The notes: generated by a model from the letters alone, not told the origin. 39,357 nucleotides of DNA from a gamma proteobacterium symbiont of Ctena orbiculata (GCA_003094555.1 NATW01000101.1:1-39357); one strand, 5' to 3'; shown: positions 9,093 through 20,276, counted from the first letter of the stretch. Translations and numbers: made by a program.

Positions 9093-9245
9093 GTTTCAAT
9101 TAGACCAGGGTGAGATAGGTAACTTGAGGGTAATGTTAAGTCATAATCCAACTATGAGCACACTCAATATGCCCCGTCAACACTAACATTGTTCAAGATG
9201 TTTTTTGTTGGAGGTAAAAAAAACTAAAGATTTCAGCTGACTTCT

Positions 9246-9273
9246 TTGCAATGGATAGGGCTTGATCTACAAT
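9246..9273 (+). promoter_or_regulatory. Candidate sigma-70 promoter for the subtilase gene
   Basis: TTGCAA at 9246-9251 and TACAAT at 9268-9273 are 16 bases apart, an acceptable sigma-70 layout, and lie 55 bases before the protease ATG. The intergenic region (9093-9328) is also the divergent upstream region of greB. This is a match by eye only. Confidence 0.4.
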
Positions 9274-9328
9274 CGATTGTTCTATCCTCTATCGGGAATC
9301 AGCAAGGACAAATCTGGGAGCAGGCACT

Positions 9329-11893
9329 ATGATTCGATTGGAAAAACTGACTATCACCGGCCTCTCCCTGGTAGTGGCGTCCATGATTGCGGCCTGCGGA
9401 GGCGGCGGTGGTGGCGATAATGCTGATACCCAGTCCAGGGTCAACGTCAGTGGTAATTTGGTCGTTCCCTCCTTTGTTGTTACCGACAGTGACGTCAACG
9501 ATGTGGAGAGCGTCTCTGTCCCCAATCATCCCGCGACCGCCGCGCAGGTGGTACCCAACCCTGTCAATATTGGCGGTTATGTCAATCAGCCTCGCGAGGG
9601 TTTTGCCGGTCTCTCATTCAATTCAGGTGACACGGATGACTACTTTCTCATCGATATGCAGGCGGGCCAGACGCTGTTGCTCAATATCGCCGATCTGTCC
9701 AGCGGTGAGGATCTGGATCTGTTCCTTTTCGACCTCAATGGCCAACTGATTGACGCCTCTTTGGGCGGGCTGGATACCAAGTTCGAGTCACTGGTGATCC
9801 CGGAGGACGGGCAGTACTATGTGAATGTGTATGCCGTTTCCGGTGCCTCCAACTACCTGCTTTCAGTGGGTTTGACGCCTCTGGCAGCGCTGCCTTCCGG
9901 TGCACTCAGGCTATCAGACGACTTTCTGCCTGAGGAGGTATTGGTCCGATTCAATGACCTCTCAGTGCAGGCTCGAATCGAGGATGGCCTGTTGCAGCAG
10001 TTCCAGTTCGACACGGATAACTACAGCGGTGGTGTACAGCGGTTGACATTGAAGGGGCAGGCAGCAGTGGTGGCCGCCCGCACGCTGACCGATATGCAGC
10101 TAACCGAACTGCAACAACAGAAGCTCGATACCCTGCACGCGATCAAGGCGTTACGAAAACGCGATGACGTTGACTATGCGGAGCCCAACTACATCGTACA
10201 CCCCTCGGCCATACCAAATGACGAGCACTACACGCTGCAGTGGCACTATCCGCAGATCAATCTGCCCCAGGCCTGGGATATCACGACAGGGGACACTGAC
10301 GTGATCGTGGCGGTCATCGATACCGGGGTGCTGCTCACTCATCCGGAAATGAGCGGCCAGCTCACGGCGGGATATGATTTCATCTCCGATGCTGAGAGTG
10401 CCGGTGACGGAGATGGTATCGATAGCGACCCCAACGATGAAGGGGATGCCCTGCAGGATGGTACCTCCTCATCCTTTCATGGTACCCATGTGGCCGGTAC
10501 TGTGGCTGCCCGGAGTAACAACAGCCAGGGTGCTGCCGGTGTTGCCTGGGAGAGCAGGATAATGCCGATCCGGGTGCTGGGTAAGGACGGTGGCAATTCA
10601 CTGGATCTCGCGGAAGGGATACGTTATGCGGCCGGGCTTTCCAATGCCTCAGGTACCACACCCGCCCAACCGGCCGATATCATCAATATGAGTCTCGGGG
10701 GAAATTCCGACAGCCAGACCACCCGGGAAGCGGTGGCGGCGGCCCGTGCGGAAGGCGTAATCATTATTGCCGCGTCGGGTAACGAGAGCACATCCCAGCT
10801 CTCCTATCCTGCCTCCTATCCGGGGGTGGTCTCAGTAAGCGCGGTGGACATCAATCGGGATCTCGCATTCTATTCCAACTTTGGCACCATGATCGACGTG
10901 GCGGCGCCCGGTGGTGATTTGCGTGTGGACCTGAATGGGGACTCGAGGCCAGATGGCGTATTGAGTGCGGGTGCAGACGATTCGTCCGACACCCTCAGCT
11001 ATCAGTTGGTATTCTATAACGGTACCTCCATGGCGGCCCCCCATATCGCCGGGGTGGCGGCGCTGATGAAAGCGGTATATCCCGCGATGACCCCTGCCGA
11101 GTTCGATTCCATGCTGGCTGCGGGAGAACTCACCACTGATCTTGGTGATACGGGAAGAGACAATCTCTATGGCCATGGCCTGATCGATGCTTTCAAAGCG
11201 GTGGACGCGGCACAACAGCGGGGAGGGGGCGGAGCGCCCGTGGATCCTGCATTGAGTGTCAATCCCCAGAGCCTGAACTTCTCCCATAATCTGCAGAGCA
11301 CCACACTTTTCATTGAACAGATCGGTGGCGATCTGGGAAGCGTCCAGATCGCTGAGGACATAAGCTGGCTGACCCTGCAAGCCAGTCAGGTGGATGGCTC
11401 GGGTTACGGCAGTTATAACGCCATCATCGATCGTTCCGGACTGGCTGCCGGGACCTATTCTGATACTATTCAGATCAGCGCCGGGAGTGCGAGCGAGACG
11501 GTTCAGGTCATCATGCAGGTGCTGGACATCTCCATTACCGGTGATGCGGGTATCCACTATGTGCTGCTGGTGAATAATGATACCGATCAGGTGTTACAGC
11601 AGTTTCAGGTGGAAGCGGTTGGCGAGAGCGTCAGCTACAGTTTTAGCGAGGTGGCAGCGGGTGACTACCTGATCTTTGCCGGGTCAGACATGGATATGGA
11701 TGGCATCATTTGTGATTCTGGTGAGTCTTGCGGCGCATATGCAACCGCTTCGCAACCCAGCATCATCACTATTGAATCGAGCGATATCGTTGATCTGGAT
11801 TTCACCACCTCTTATGAATACCAGTCACCGAGTTCTCAATCCCTCGAAAATACAACCCGGTCACTGGTTTTAAGACGCCTGGATGTAGAGTAA
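9329..11893 (+). CDS. S8 (subtilisin-like) lipoprotein protease with PPC and BACON-like domains
   Basis: The 854-residue protein begins with a lipoprotein signal ending in MIAAC (Cys23), followed by a Gly-rich tether. A PPC-like domain spans about residues 84-181. A prodomain-like segment (about 195-292) precedes the S8 catalytic domain (about 300-630). The catalytic triad is complete: Asp331 in VAVIDTGV, His384 in HGTHVAG and Ser567 in NGTSMAAPHIAG, with the oxyanion Asn485 in AASGNES. A BACON-like beta domain (LSVNPQSLNF...ISWLTL) and a C-terminal beta domain follow. The enzyme is probably an active cell-envelope or surface protease. The next gene encodes a PrcB-like lipoprotein, which recalls the PrtP-PrcB pairing of Treponema dentilisin. 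Confidence 0.92.
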   Translation: MIRLEKLTITGLSLVVASMIAACGGGGGGDNADTQSRVNVSGNLVVPSFVVTDSDVNDVESVSVPNHPATAAQVVPNPVNIGGYVNQPREGFAGLSFNSGDTDDYFLIDMQAGQTLLLNIADLSSGEDLDLFLFDLNGQLIDASLGGLDTKFESLVIPEDGQYYVNVYAVSGASNYLLSVGLTPLAALPSGALRLSDDFLPEEVLVRFNDLSVQARIEDGLLQQFQFDTDNYSGGVQRLTLKGQAAVVAARTLTDMQLTELQQQKLDTLHAIKALRKRDDVDYAEPNYIVHPSAIPNDEHYTLQWHYPQINLPQAWDITTGDTDVIVAVIDTGVLLTHPEMSGQLTAGYDFISDAESAGDGDGIDSDPNDEGDALQDGTSSSFHGTHVAGTVAARSNNSQGAAGVAWESRIMPIRVLGKDGGNSLDLAEGIRYAAGLSNASGTTPAQPADIINMSLGGNSDSQTTREAVAAARAEGVIIIAASGNESTSQLSYPASYPGVVSVSAVDINRDLAFYSNFGTMIDVAAPGGDLRVDLNGDSRPDGVLSAGADDSSDTLSYQLVFYNGTSMAAPHIAGVAALMKAVYPAMTPAEFDSMLAAGELTTDLGDTGRDNLYGHGLIDAFKAVDAAQQRGGGGAPVDPALSVNPQSLNFSHNLQSTTLFIEQIGGDLGSVQIAEDISWLTLQASQVDGSGYGSYNAIIDRSGLAAGTYSDTIQISAGSASETVQVIMQVLDISITGDAGIHYVLLVNNDTDQVLQQFQVEAVGESVSYSFSEVAAGDYLIFAGSDMDMDGIICDSGESCGAYATASQPSIITIESSDIVDLDFTTSYEYQSPSSQSLENTTRSLVLRRLDVE

Positions 11894-11950
11894 ATCCAGA
11901 GTAGGCAAAGATGCGTAACTCCAATACTGAAATAACTGGGGAATGGCAGG

Positions 11951-12454
11951 ATGATACGATACATGATGCGAGACAATTGGCAGAGATGGGGTGGCTTTGG
12001 GCTGATGTTACTGGTTGTTTCAGGGTGTAATACATTGGCCTTCTCTGCAATCAGCGTGCTTGATAAGGGATATGTATGCAGTGTCAACCAACCTGCGGGC
12101 GTGCAACTGGTGTCTGATAGTGACAGGCAAAAGAGTGACAGCGCCAGAATTGGCAACGCGCCACAACAAAACACTGACAACAGTGCAGATCAGGATCAAT
12201 TCTGGGTAATCAGAGTCAACATGGGGCAGCAACCAAGCGGTGGGTATGGGCTAAGATTACTGTCCGACCGTCTGGAAATCTCGTCCAATAGAGCAAGAGT
12301 CACCCTGGAGTGGTTGCAGCCCAAGCCTGGTAGTGTGCAAATGCAGGCGCTTACCTATCCCTGTCTCTATCTGAAGATTGCCAAGGGCGACTACTCACAG
12401 TTGGAAATCGTTGATCAGGATGGTGAGGTCAGGTTCGACCTGAATCTCAATTGA
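11951..12454 (+). CDS. Lipoprotein with a PrcB C-terminal-like domain
   Basis: The 167-residue protein has a type II signal peptide ending in LVVSGC (Cys26), so it should be a lipoprotein. Residues from about 85 to the end resemble the PrcB C-terminal domain: VIRVNMGQQPSGGYGLRLL, then a TLEWLQPKPGSVQMQAL segment, PCLYLKIAKGDY and a final VDQDGEVRFDLN. In Treponema denticola, PrcB binds and stabilises the surface subtilisin PrtP. The gene starts 57 bases after the S8 protease on the same strand, so they are likely one transcription unit. The start is uncertain: ATG 11951, 11963 and 11966 are all possible, and the GGCAGG site favours the later two. The domain call comes from recall of its pattern and needs a profile search. 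Confidence 0.65.
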   Translation: MIRYMMRDNWQRWGGFGLMLLVVSGCNTLAFSAISVLDKGYVCSVNQPAGVQLVSDSDRQKSDSARIGNAPQQNTDNSADQDQFWVIRVNMGQQPSGGYGLRLLSDRLEISSNRARVTLEWLQPKPGSVQMQALTYPCLYLKIAKGDYSQLEIVDQDGEVRFDLNLN

Positions 12455-12631
12455 TTGCCATCATCTCACTCTTATACCCTGCTCATGTCGGAGCGTGGTG
12501 AGAAGCGATTGTCCGGACAGTGATATTTTGTAATATTTATAAACTGTGTGAAAAAATACCAAGTAAATATTTTTAATCGGTCTAGCATAGTTGTTATGGG
12601 TATTACATTGGTTTCTTAAGGGTAACAAGTC

Positions 12632-13003
12632 GTGTTAGTGGAAAATGCAACTATTACATTCGATGCACCTCATCCGGCGGCTGTATGGGCTGAAGCCATC
12701 TCCCTGGATCCGCTTCAGGTGGACTGCGTTACCACGATCATGCTGACAATCCTCGACAATCAATGCGAAATGGGACTGGAAGAACAGATTGCACTGATGG
12801 CCATATACAGCGTTGTCAAGCATCGTGACGGTGTAGTGTTGGAAAAGGTGGTACACCAGGCAATCGAACGTGCCCAGGTGTCCTACGATCAGCAGATAAC
12901 AGACGAGATCCATGAACTTCGTCTGCATGCCGAGCGGGCAATCCCCCGGCAGATCATGTGCTATTTCAAGCGTTTTCTACATGATTCCCTGTATGGTTTC
13001 TGA
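12632..13003 (+). CDS. Uncharacterised small protein
   Basis: I do not recognise this 123-residue protein. It starts at GTG 12632 (alternative GTG at 12638) and has no signal peptide or membrane segment. It looks mostly helical, with an acidic first half and a central Cys-bearing segment (DCVTTIMLTILDNQCEMG). The C-terminus is more basic and aromatic (RQIMCYFKRFLHDSLYGF). An AT-rich upstream region of about 170 bases suggests its own promoter. The stop is ten bases from the end of the convergent gene at 13014. Coding status rests on the open frame, its position in a gap between other genes and the lack of a better frame. Confidence 0.6.
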   Translation: MLVENATITFDAPHPAAVWAEAISLDPLQVDCVTTIMLTILDNQCEMGLEEQIALMAIYSVVKHRDGVVLEKVVHQAIERAQVSYDQQITDEIHELRLHAERAIPRQIMCYFKRFLHDSLYGF

Positions 13004-13013
13004 CAGCCAGGCC

Positions 13014-13577
13014 CTAGTTCGGGATGATGGAGAGGGAGAGCCAGAGTAACGCAGCCTCATCGTCCTCTTGCAACGAATCCTTGAGAATGACATTTCCAGA
13101 ATCGGTAACCCAATGCAGTACGGATTCCATTCCCTGAATGGTTGGAATCTGGGGATTGCTGTTGGCCGGTGCACCTAGCTGTTGCCAAAGCTGTTGTTTC
13201 AATATTTCATGATACTGACCGCGATAACCGATCTTCACGCCATTTATCCAGCGATCGAGGAAGAAAATGGTTACATAGTGAGCGGGGATATCGTTGAATA
13301 TGCCGATGCGCGAGGCGCATAAGCGATTGCCGAAGTTACTCAATTCATCCTCACATGTCCAGGTTATGTCGGGAAAGACCTGTTTCAAATCCTCTTCACT
13401 GACCTGATTGTCGAGTGCCTTTAGATTCAAGGCGATCTCATCTTCGCCCCACAGGGTCAGTAGAACGATGTCTGTGCGACGCTGGCCATCATCTGTGAAG
13501 ACCAGCCAGAATATCGGTCCGATAACAACGAAGAATGCCAGGATACGTTTATAGAAAGAGGGAATTTTGAAATTCAT
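13014..13577 (-). CDS. Uncharacterised membrane-anchored protein
   Basis: The 187-residue product has a short basic N-terminus and one hydrophobic segment (residues 12-27, ILAFFVVIGPIFWLVF), so it is probably a single-span inner-membrane protein with a periplasmic domain. The soluble part contains two Cys (WTCEDELSNFGNRLCASR) about 14 residues apart that could form a disulfide. It has no motif I recognise. It follows acs on the same strand but is separated from it by a strong hairpin at 13621-13655, so it may be transcribed separately. Confidence 0.65.
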   Translation of the reverse strand: MNFKIPSFYKRILAFFVVIGPIFWLVFTDDGQRRTDIVLLTLWGEDEIALNLKALDNQVSEEDLKQVFPDITWTCEDELSNFGNRLCASRIGIFNDIPAHYVTIFFLDRWINGVKIGYRGQYHEILKQQLWQQLGAPANSNPQIPTIQGMESVLHWVTDSGNVILKDSLQEDDEAALLWLSLSIIPN

Positions 13578-13620
13578 GAAATCATTGATTCTTTTTTAGT
13601 GGCGACACCCGATTGAGAAT

Positions 13621-13655
13621 CGCCCCATCGGTATTCATTCGGTACCGATGGGGCG
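13621..13655 (-). terminator. Hairpin downstream of acs
   Basis: A perfect 13-bp stem (CGCCCCATCGGTA with its exact complement) closes a 9-base loop 37 bases past the acs stop. On the minus strand no U-run follows directly, so it is not a textbook intrinsic terminator. It could block 3' exonucleases or partly end acs transcripts. Confidence 0.5.
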
Positions 13656-13691
13656 CTCCTGATGAGGGGGTTGGACACCAGACTATAGGTG

Positions 13692-15638
<1,947 letters not shown>

Positions 15639-15727
15639 TGGATTCTCCTCAACGGTGGTTATTCATTCTCAACAGCAGATATGTCTCTGTCTTTATATTC
15701 CCATATTTACAACCATTTTATTGCCAG

Positions 15728-16420
15728 TCAGCGTGTAAGGAAACGCTTGAGTTGGCACTGGCTGGGTTTCGGCACCATCTCAGATGCCATGGCTAAAAAC
15801 AATTCAGCAGTGGCGACAGCGTCACTGAGTGCATTGTGTGCCTTGTAATTCGGTAAATTATAACGCGGGCGCAGGTTGAACAGGCGTAGATCCCCAGGCT
15901 GGATGGTGTGATTCCGGCGTTCGAAAATGCGTTGCCCGAGTACCAGGGTGTCGATTATCGGAATCACGAAGGGTGCGCCGAACAACTTTTGACATGCCGC
16001 GTTGATGAAGTTCTGTTCAATCGCGGAATAGTGCACCAGCATAACCTTGCCGGCCATGCGTTGCAGGAGCTCCTGCAGGGCTTCCTGAATCGAAACCCCG
16101 GTCGCCGCTTGGTCATCGGTGATCTGGTGGATCACCGCAGACTCCTCCGGGATATTCTCGTCGACTGTGATCAACTGATGACGTGCCGTCTCGAGTTTGA
16201 TGGTCATATGATGCATCTCAACCAGACCAAAACTGAGAATCTTGTCCTTTTTCGGATCGAGACCAGTGGTTTCAAGATCCAGGGAAACAATCGACAACTC
16301 CTCACATTGGGTTTTATTGGAGGTTAACGGAGTCGATAGATAGTCATGCAGAATCCCCGGTTCAGCTTGGGCCAAAGCTCTTTTTCTTAAGGAATCAAGA
16401 CTGAGAAATTTTGTCAGCAT
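15728..16420 (-). CDS. DEDDh 3'-5' exonuclease (DnaQ/PolC-like), DUF294-associated
   Basis: The 230-residue protein has a DnaQ-type exonuclease fold. ExoI is LDLETTGLDP with Asp48 and Glu50. ExoIII-epsilon is HNALSDAVATAEL with His195 and Asp200. In the ExoII position the usual N-x-x-F-D is replaced by HYSAIEQNF, with Glu135 as the likely acidic ligand. I recall the same change in other exonucleases paired with DUF294 proteins, so it need not be inactivating. The ATG lies two bases after the DUF294 stop, so translation is probably coupled. Such pairs often sit near acs/actP genes. The substrate, possibly a nucleotide signal or nucleic acid, is unknown. Confidence 0.85.
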   Translation of the reverse strand: MLTKFLSLDSLRKRALAQAEPGILHDYLSTPLTSNKTQCEELSIVSLDLETTGLDPKKDKILSFGLVEMHHMTIKLETARHQLITVDENIPEESAVIHQITDDQAATGVSIQEALQELLQRMAGKVMLVHYSAIEQNFINAACQKLFGAPFVIPIIDTLVLGQRIFERRNHTIQPGDLRLFNLRPRYNLPNYKAHNALSDAVATAELFLAMASEMVPKPSQCQLKRFLTR

Positions 16421-16422
16421 AG

Positions 16423-18309
16423 CTATACGAAACGTCCGCCCTGGTAACGGTTTTCCATCGCATCCTGCATCTCCTGGATTACCCGGAAGGCATCCTTCAA
16501 GTGCCTGCGCTCCAGATCCGACAGCTCTTCTGGTGACAGATAGTTGTCGGGTTTGATGCCTTTGCGGATCTGTTCCGCCTGATGATAGATGCGGATGCTG
16601 GCGATGAACTCCAATGCATCGACCAGGTTTTCTCCCATGTCGCGGCTGAGGACGGTGGTTTCCGCCGCTGCCTCCAATCGTTCTGTGGTATTCACCGGCG
16701 TTAGGCCCTGGTCGAGGGCGAACACACGCGCGATATCGGTGATGGGGACGATACCCCGGTGTTTGATATCGAATGTGTCGTCATGTTTTCCACCATGTAT
16801 CAGCACAAAGGTGCGGAAAAATCCGAGCGGTGGCCGGTGTTGCAGGGCGTTGGCCGCCATGAATGCGGTGAATATGCCGTGTCCGCGTGTTTTGTTGAGA
16901 ACGTCTGATCGTAACTCGTTGAACAGCTCAACTTCGCCGTATACCGGGCGTAGATCGAAAAAGATGCTCGACAGCATCAGTGCCATGGGTTCAGGCTTGT
17001 TGATCCAGGTATTGAAATATTTCCGCCAGATTTGCAGGGTCTGGCGCCATTTCGGATTCGTTGCCATGGCATCACCCGGGCAGTAGATGAAACCGCATGC
17101 ATTAAGACCGTCGGAGACCCGCTTCGCCAAGGTCTCGAAGTAGTCGGCGTGTTCAGGTTTCATCTCATCCGATATGAGCAGGGCGTTGTCTTGATCGGAA
17201 TGAGAGGTCTGTTCACCGCGTGCCTGGGAACCGCCGCACAACCAGACATAGCGTACTGGCGGCGGTCCAAGCTCGGTCTCGGCCATTTCGATCAGGCGTG
17301 CCGTCAATGAATCGGTGATAGAGGAGATGGCCTCGCCAATATGCAGTGCCGAGGCATTGGAATTGGCGAGTTGGAACTGCAGGTCTGGCAGCCTTTCGCT
17401 CACCAGTGACAGGTCATCCACGCTGGCGGCCTTGCGGATATCGCTTGCCAGATAGGCCGAGTTCGTGGATTGATGGCGAGCCAGGTCGGTAGCGGTCAGC
17501 ATTCCGACAACATCTTCACCCCGTTTCACCGGGAGATGATGCACATGCAGTCGGGTCATGGTCATCAATGCCTGAATCGCCATGGTGCTTTCCTGAATGG
17601 TTTCCAGGTTTGTGGTCATGATTTGGCTCACCGGGCGATCCACGGAGACGCCTGCCGCAATGCATCGTTTGCGCAGGTCCCGGTCGGTGATGATGCCGGC
17701 CAGCTGTGTCCCATCCATGATCATCACCGATGAGACATTCTTATCGCTCATCAACTCCGCTGCCTGGCGGATTGTGCTGTTGATATCGATCATGACCGGT
17801 CTCTTTTTGATCAGGTCGGAGACCTCGACTGTCATCTCGGCGATGGGACTCTTCTCTTCTCCATAATCCTGCAGGGTACGGACCGCCTGTTTCAGGCGAT
17901 CCCTGATCGATTCGGCAAAGTGACGGTCGAAGGCCGGTTCTGTTTTACGCAGCATCTTCAGCACGTCGCAGGAGAGTTGATAGATCAGGCTGTCCTCGAC
18001 GGCCAGGCCGTGGGTGACCCGGCTGAAATCGATCAACTGGCAATCCGTGGTGTAGAGGCCGCCCTCAGCCAGTTTCTCCACCAGGTTGTCTTCATCGTCG
18101 CGGAGTTCGATGGCGCCGCTACGCAAGATATAGATAAAGCCCTTGAGCGAATCAGCGGGAGGGAACAGGCTGCCTCTACGCAGATAACGAATTTCAAGGG
18201 ATTTGGGAAGTTGATTGAGTTGCTCTTCGGGCAGGGCATCGAAGGGGGGGCGTTGTGCCAGAAAATCGCGAATCTCGACCAGTTCGATTTCCATAGATGG
18301 GGCTCGCAT
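16423..18309 (-). CDS. cNMP-binding / CBS-pair / DUF294 nucleotidyltransferase-like protein
   Basis: The 628-residue protein has four recognisable parts. An N-terminal cyclic-nucleotide-binding-like domain (about 15-140) has the GFIYILRSGAIELRDDEDN core. Two CBS motifs (about 168-225 and 232-285) follow, with SSVMIMDGTQLAGIITDRDLRKR and HHLPVKRGEDVVGMLTATDLAR. A DUF294 nucleotidyltransferase-like domain has GGSQARGEQTSHSDQD at 359-374, with Asp372 and Asp374 in the metal-binding positions of the GlnD/pol-beta family. The DUF294 C-terminal helical domain (about 430-620) includes DLRPVYGE. It is probably a cytosolic sensor of nucleotides that modifies a partner, but the target is not known. It sits between the symporter and acs and is coupled to the exonuclease. 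Confidence 0.88.
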   Translation of the reverse strand: MRAPSMEIELVEIRDFLAQRPPFDALPEEQLNQLPKSLEIRYLRRGSLFPPADSLKGFIYILRSGAIELRDDEDNLVEKLAEGGLYTTDCQLIDFSRVTHGLAVEDSLIYQLSCDVLKMLRKTEPAFDRHFAESIRDRLKQAVRTLQDYGEEKSPIAEMTVEVSDLIKKRPVMIDINSTIRQAAELMSDKNVSSVMIMDGTQLAGIITDRDLRKRCIAAGVSVDRPVSQIMTTNLETIQESTMAIQALMTMTRLHVHHLPVKRGEDVVGMLTATDLARHQSTNSAYLASDIRKAASVDDLSLVSERLPDLQFQLANSNASALHIGEAISSITDSLTARLIEMAETELGPPPVRYVWLCGGSQARGEQTSHSDQDNALLISDEMKPEHADYFETLAKRVSDGLNACGFIYCPGDAMATNPKWRQTLQIWRKYFNTWINKPEPMALMLSSIFFDLRPVYGEVELFNELRSDVLNKTRGHGIFTAFMAANALQHRPPLGFFRTFVLIHGGKHDDTFDIKHRGIVPITDIARVFALDQGLTPVNTTERLEAAAETTVLSRDMGENLVDALEFIASIRIYHQAEQIRKGIKPDNYLSPEELSDLERRHLKDAFRVIQEMQDAMENRYQGGRFV

Positions 18310-18425
18310 ACGGCTGAAATTGAATTCCAGTAGTATGGTGAAAAAAATTAACTTTGTAACTATTCAGCAGCCCTCTGGTGCTAGGCTGGTGGATAGTCAC
18401 CACCGATGATTCTGTACTGCAGTTA

Positions 18426-18448
18426 AAAAGGCCCCGCCGAAGCGGGGC
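18426..18448 (-). terminator. Intrinsic terminator of the symporter operon
   Basis: On the minus strand a 7-bp GC stem (GCCCCGC/GCGGGGC) closes a UUCG tetraloop and is followed by CTTTTT. It lies 28 bases past the symporter stop, between it and the DUF294 gene. This is a textbook rho-independent terminator. Confidence 0.85.
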
Positions 18449-18475
18449 ACTTGATTACAGCTTTATGTTTTTTTA

Positions 18476-20260
18476 TTAGTGATCGATTGCGCCTGCAGCG
18501 CCCTTGGGTACACGGATATCCTCCACCAGGTGCTGGATATGTTCCGGCGGTGGAGCGGTGACCTTGGAGACAATGATGGCGACGACGAAGTTCACCAGTG
18601 CGCCAACGGCACCGAAGGCGTTCGGCGAAATACCGAGGAACCAGCTTGGACCCATGTCACCCAGGAACGAGGTTCCCGGAATGAACATAATGCCCTTGTG
18701 CTGGAACACATACAGCATGGTGACACCGATACCGGAGATCATGCCCCAGATCGCACCCGCACGGTTCATCTTCTTGTAGAAGATACCCATCATCAGCACG
18801 GGGAAGATGGAGCTTGCCGCGAGACCGAAGGCGATGGCCACGGTGCCGGCTGCGAAATCCGGTGGATGGAGACCGAAGTAACCGGCCAGACCGATCGCAC
18901 CCGCCATGGCGATACGTCCCGCCATCAACTCATTCTTCTCTGAAATGTCAGGCACGAAGACACCCTTCAGGAGGTCATGAGAGATGGAGGAGGAGATCGC
19001 CAGCAACAGGCCGGCAGCGGTGGAGAGGGCAGCTGCGAGACCACCGGCCACCACCAGGGCGACAACCCAGTTGGGCAGATTGGCGATTTCCGGATTGGCC
19101 AATACCATGATGTCACGGTCGACCTTGGTCATCTCATTACCCTTCCAACCATAGCTCTCGGCCTTGGCAGCGAACTCCGCGTTCTTCTCGTTGTAGTATT
19201 GGATGCGGCCGTCGCCGTTCTTGTCTTCCCACTGCAACAGGCCGGTCTTCTGCCAGTTGGTCATCCACTGCGGCACCTTGGCGATTTCGATATTGCCTTC
19301 GGCGCTGCCGACTTCACCGGTCTGGATGGTGTTCATCAGGTTCAAGCGAGCCATGGAACCGACAGCAGGTGCTGTGGTGTAGAGAATGGCGATGAAGACC
19401 AGTGCCCAACCGGCTGAGGAACGGGCGTCCTTGACCTTGGGTACAGTGAAGAATCGGATGATGACGTGGGGCAGGCCCGCGGTACCGATCATCAGAGAGA
19501 GGGTATAGACAAACATGTTCAGTTTGCTGCCCATCACCTGCGTCGTGTACTGATTGAAGCCAAGATCCGTTACCACCTGGTCCAGGCGATCCATCATGTA
19601 GGTACCTGAACCGTCCGCCATGGCGCTACCGATTCCCAGCTGGGGAATAGGGTTGCCGGTGATGTTCAGGGAGATGAAGATCGCAGGTACCGTGTAGGCG
19701 AAGATCAACACGCAGTACTGAGCAATCTGGGTGTAGGTGATACCCTTCATGCCGCCCATAACCGCGTAGATGAATACTATGCCCATACCGATGTAGAGAC
19801 CGGTGTCGTATTCAGTCTCGAGAAAGCGGGAGAAGGCAACGCCGATACCCTTCATCTGACCGATTACATAGGTGATCGAGGCGATGATCAGACAGATAAC
19901 CGCTACGATACGCGCGGTACGCGAATAGTAACGATCGCCGATGAACTCGGGTACGGTGAACTTACCGAACTTACGCAGATAGGGGGCAAGCAGCAGTGCC
20001 AGAAGCACGTAGCCGCCGGTCCAGCCCATCAGGAAGACGGAAGCACCATAGCCGTTGAACGCGATCAAACCGGCCATCGAAATAAAAGAAGCAGCGGACA
20101 TCCAGTCAGCAGCGGTTGCCATACCGTTGGCGACGGGGTGAACCCCCCGGCCAGCCGCATAGAACTCACCGGTTGTTCCCGCACGTGCCCAGAAGGCGAT
20201 ACCGATGTAGAGGGCGAAGGTAGCGCCGACTACGATATAGGTTAATGTTTGCAGATCCAT
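18476..20260 (-). CDS. Sodium:solute symporter, VC_2705 subfamily (probable acetate transporter)
   Basis: The 594-residue protein is an SSS/SLC5-family symporter with about 13 membrane spans. The N-terminal AWARAGTTGEFYAAGRGV and GMATAADWMSAASFISMAGLI segments, and IVFIYAVMGGMKGITYTQIAQY, are as in ActP and VC_2705 proteins. It differs from ActP in a long extracellular insert around residues 310-395 that holds an EF-hand-like loop, DKNGDGRIQY, starting at Asp346. The DUF4212 gene lies 16 bases upstream, the standard two-gene layout for this subfamily. Acetate as substrate is inferred from subfamily and from acs nearby. Lactate, pyruvate or other carboxylates remain possible. Confidence 0.93.
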   Translation of the reverse strand: MDLQTLTYIVVGATFALYIGIAFWARAGTTGEFYAAGRGVHPVANGMATAADWMSAASFISMAGLIAFNGYGASVFLMGWTGGYVLLALLLAPYLRKFGKFTVPEFIGDRYYSRTARIVAVICLIIASITYVIGQMKGIGVAFSRFLETEYDTGLYIGMGIVFIYAVMGGMKGITYTQIAQYCVLIFAYTVPAIFISLNITGNPIPQLGIGSAMADGSGTYMMDRLDQVVTDLGFNQYTTQVMGSKLNMFVYTLSLMIGTAGLPHVIIRFFTVPKVKDARSSAGWALVFIAILYTTAPAVGSMARLNLMNTIQTGEVGSAEGNIEIAKVPQWMTNWQKTGLLQWEDKNGDGRIQYYNEKNAEFAAKAESYGWKGNEMTKVDRDIMVLANPEIANLPNWVVALVVAGGLAAALSTAAGLLLAISSSISHDLLKGVFVPDISEKNELMAGRIAMAGAIGLAGYFGLHPPDFAAGTVAIAFGLAASSIFPVLMMGIFYKKMNRAGAIWGMISGIGVTMLYVFQHKGIMFIPGTSFLGDMGPSWFLGISPNAFGAVGALVNFVVAIIVSKVTAPPPEHIQHLVEDIRVPKGAAGAIDH

Positions 20261-20276
20261 GAGTCAGTTTCCCCCA

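Noticed and set aside
15639-15727. Sigma-54 promoter upstream of acs (TGGCA...TTG)
   Set aside because: The distance between the TGGCA and TTG elements is three bases too long for a -24/-12 promoter.
15728-16420. Inactive exonuclease because ExoII lacks the usual Asp
   Set aside because: The position carries Glu in HYSAIEQNF, which can bind metal, and the other catalytic residues are all present.
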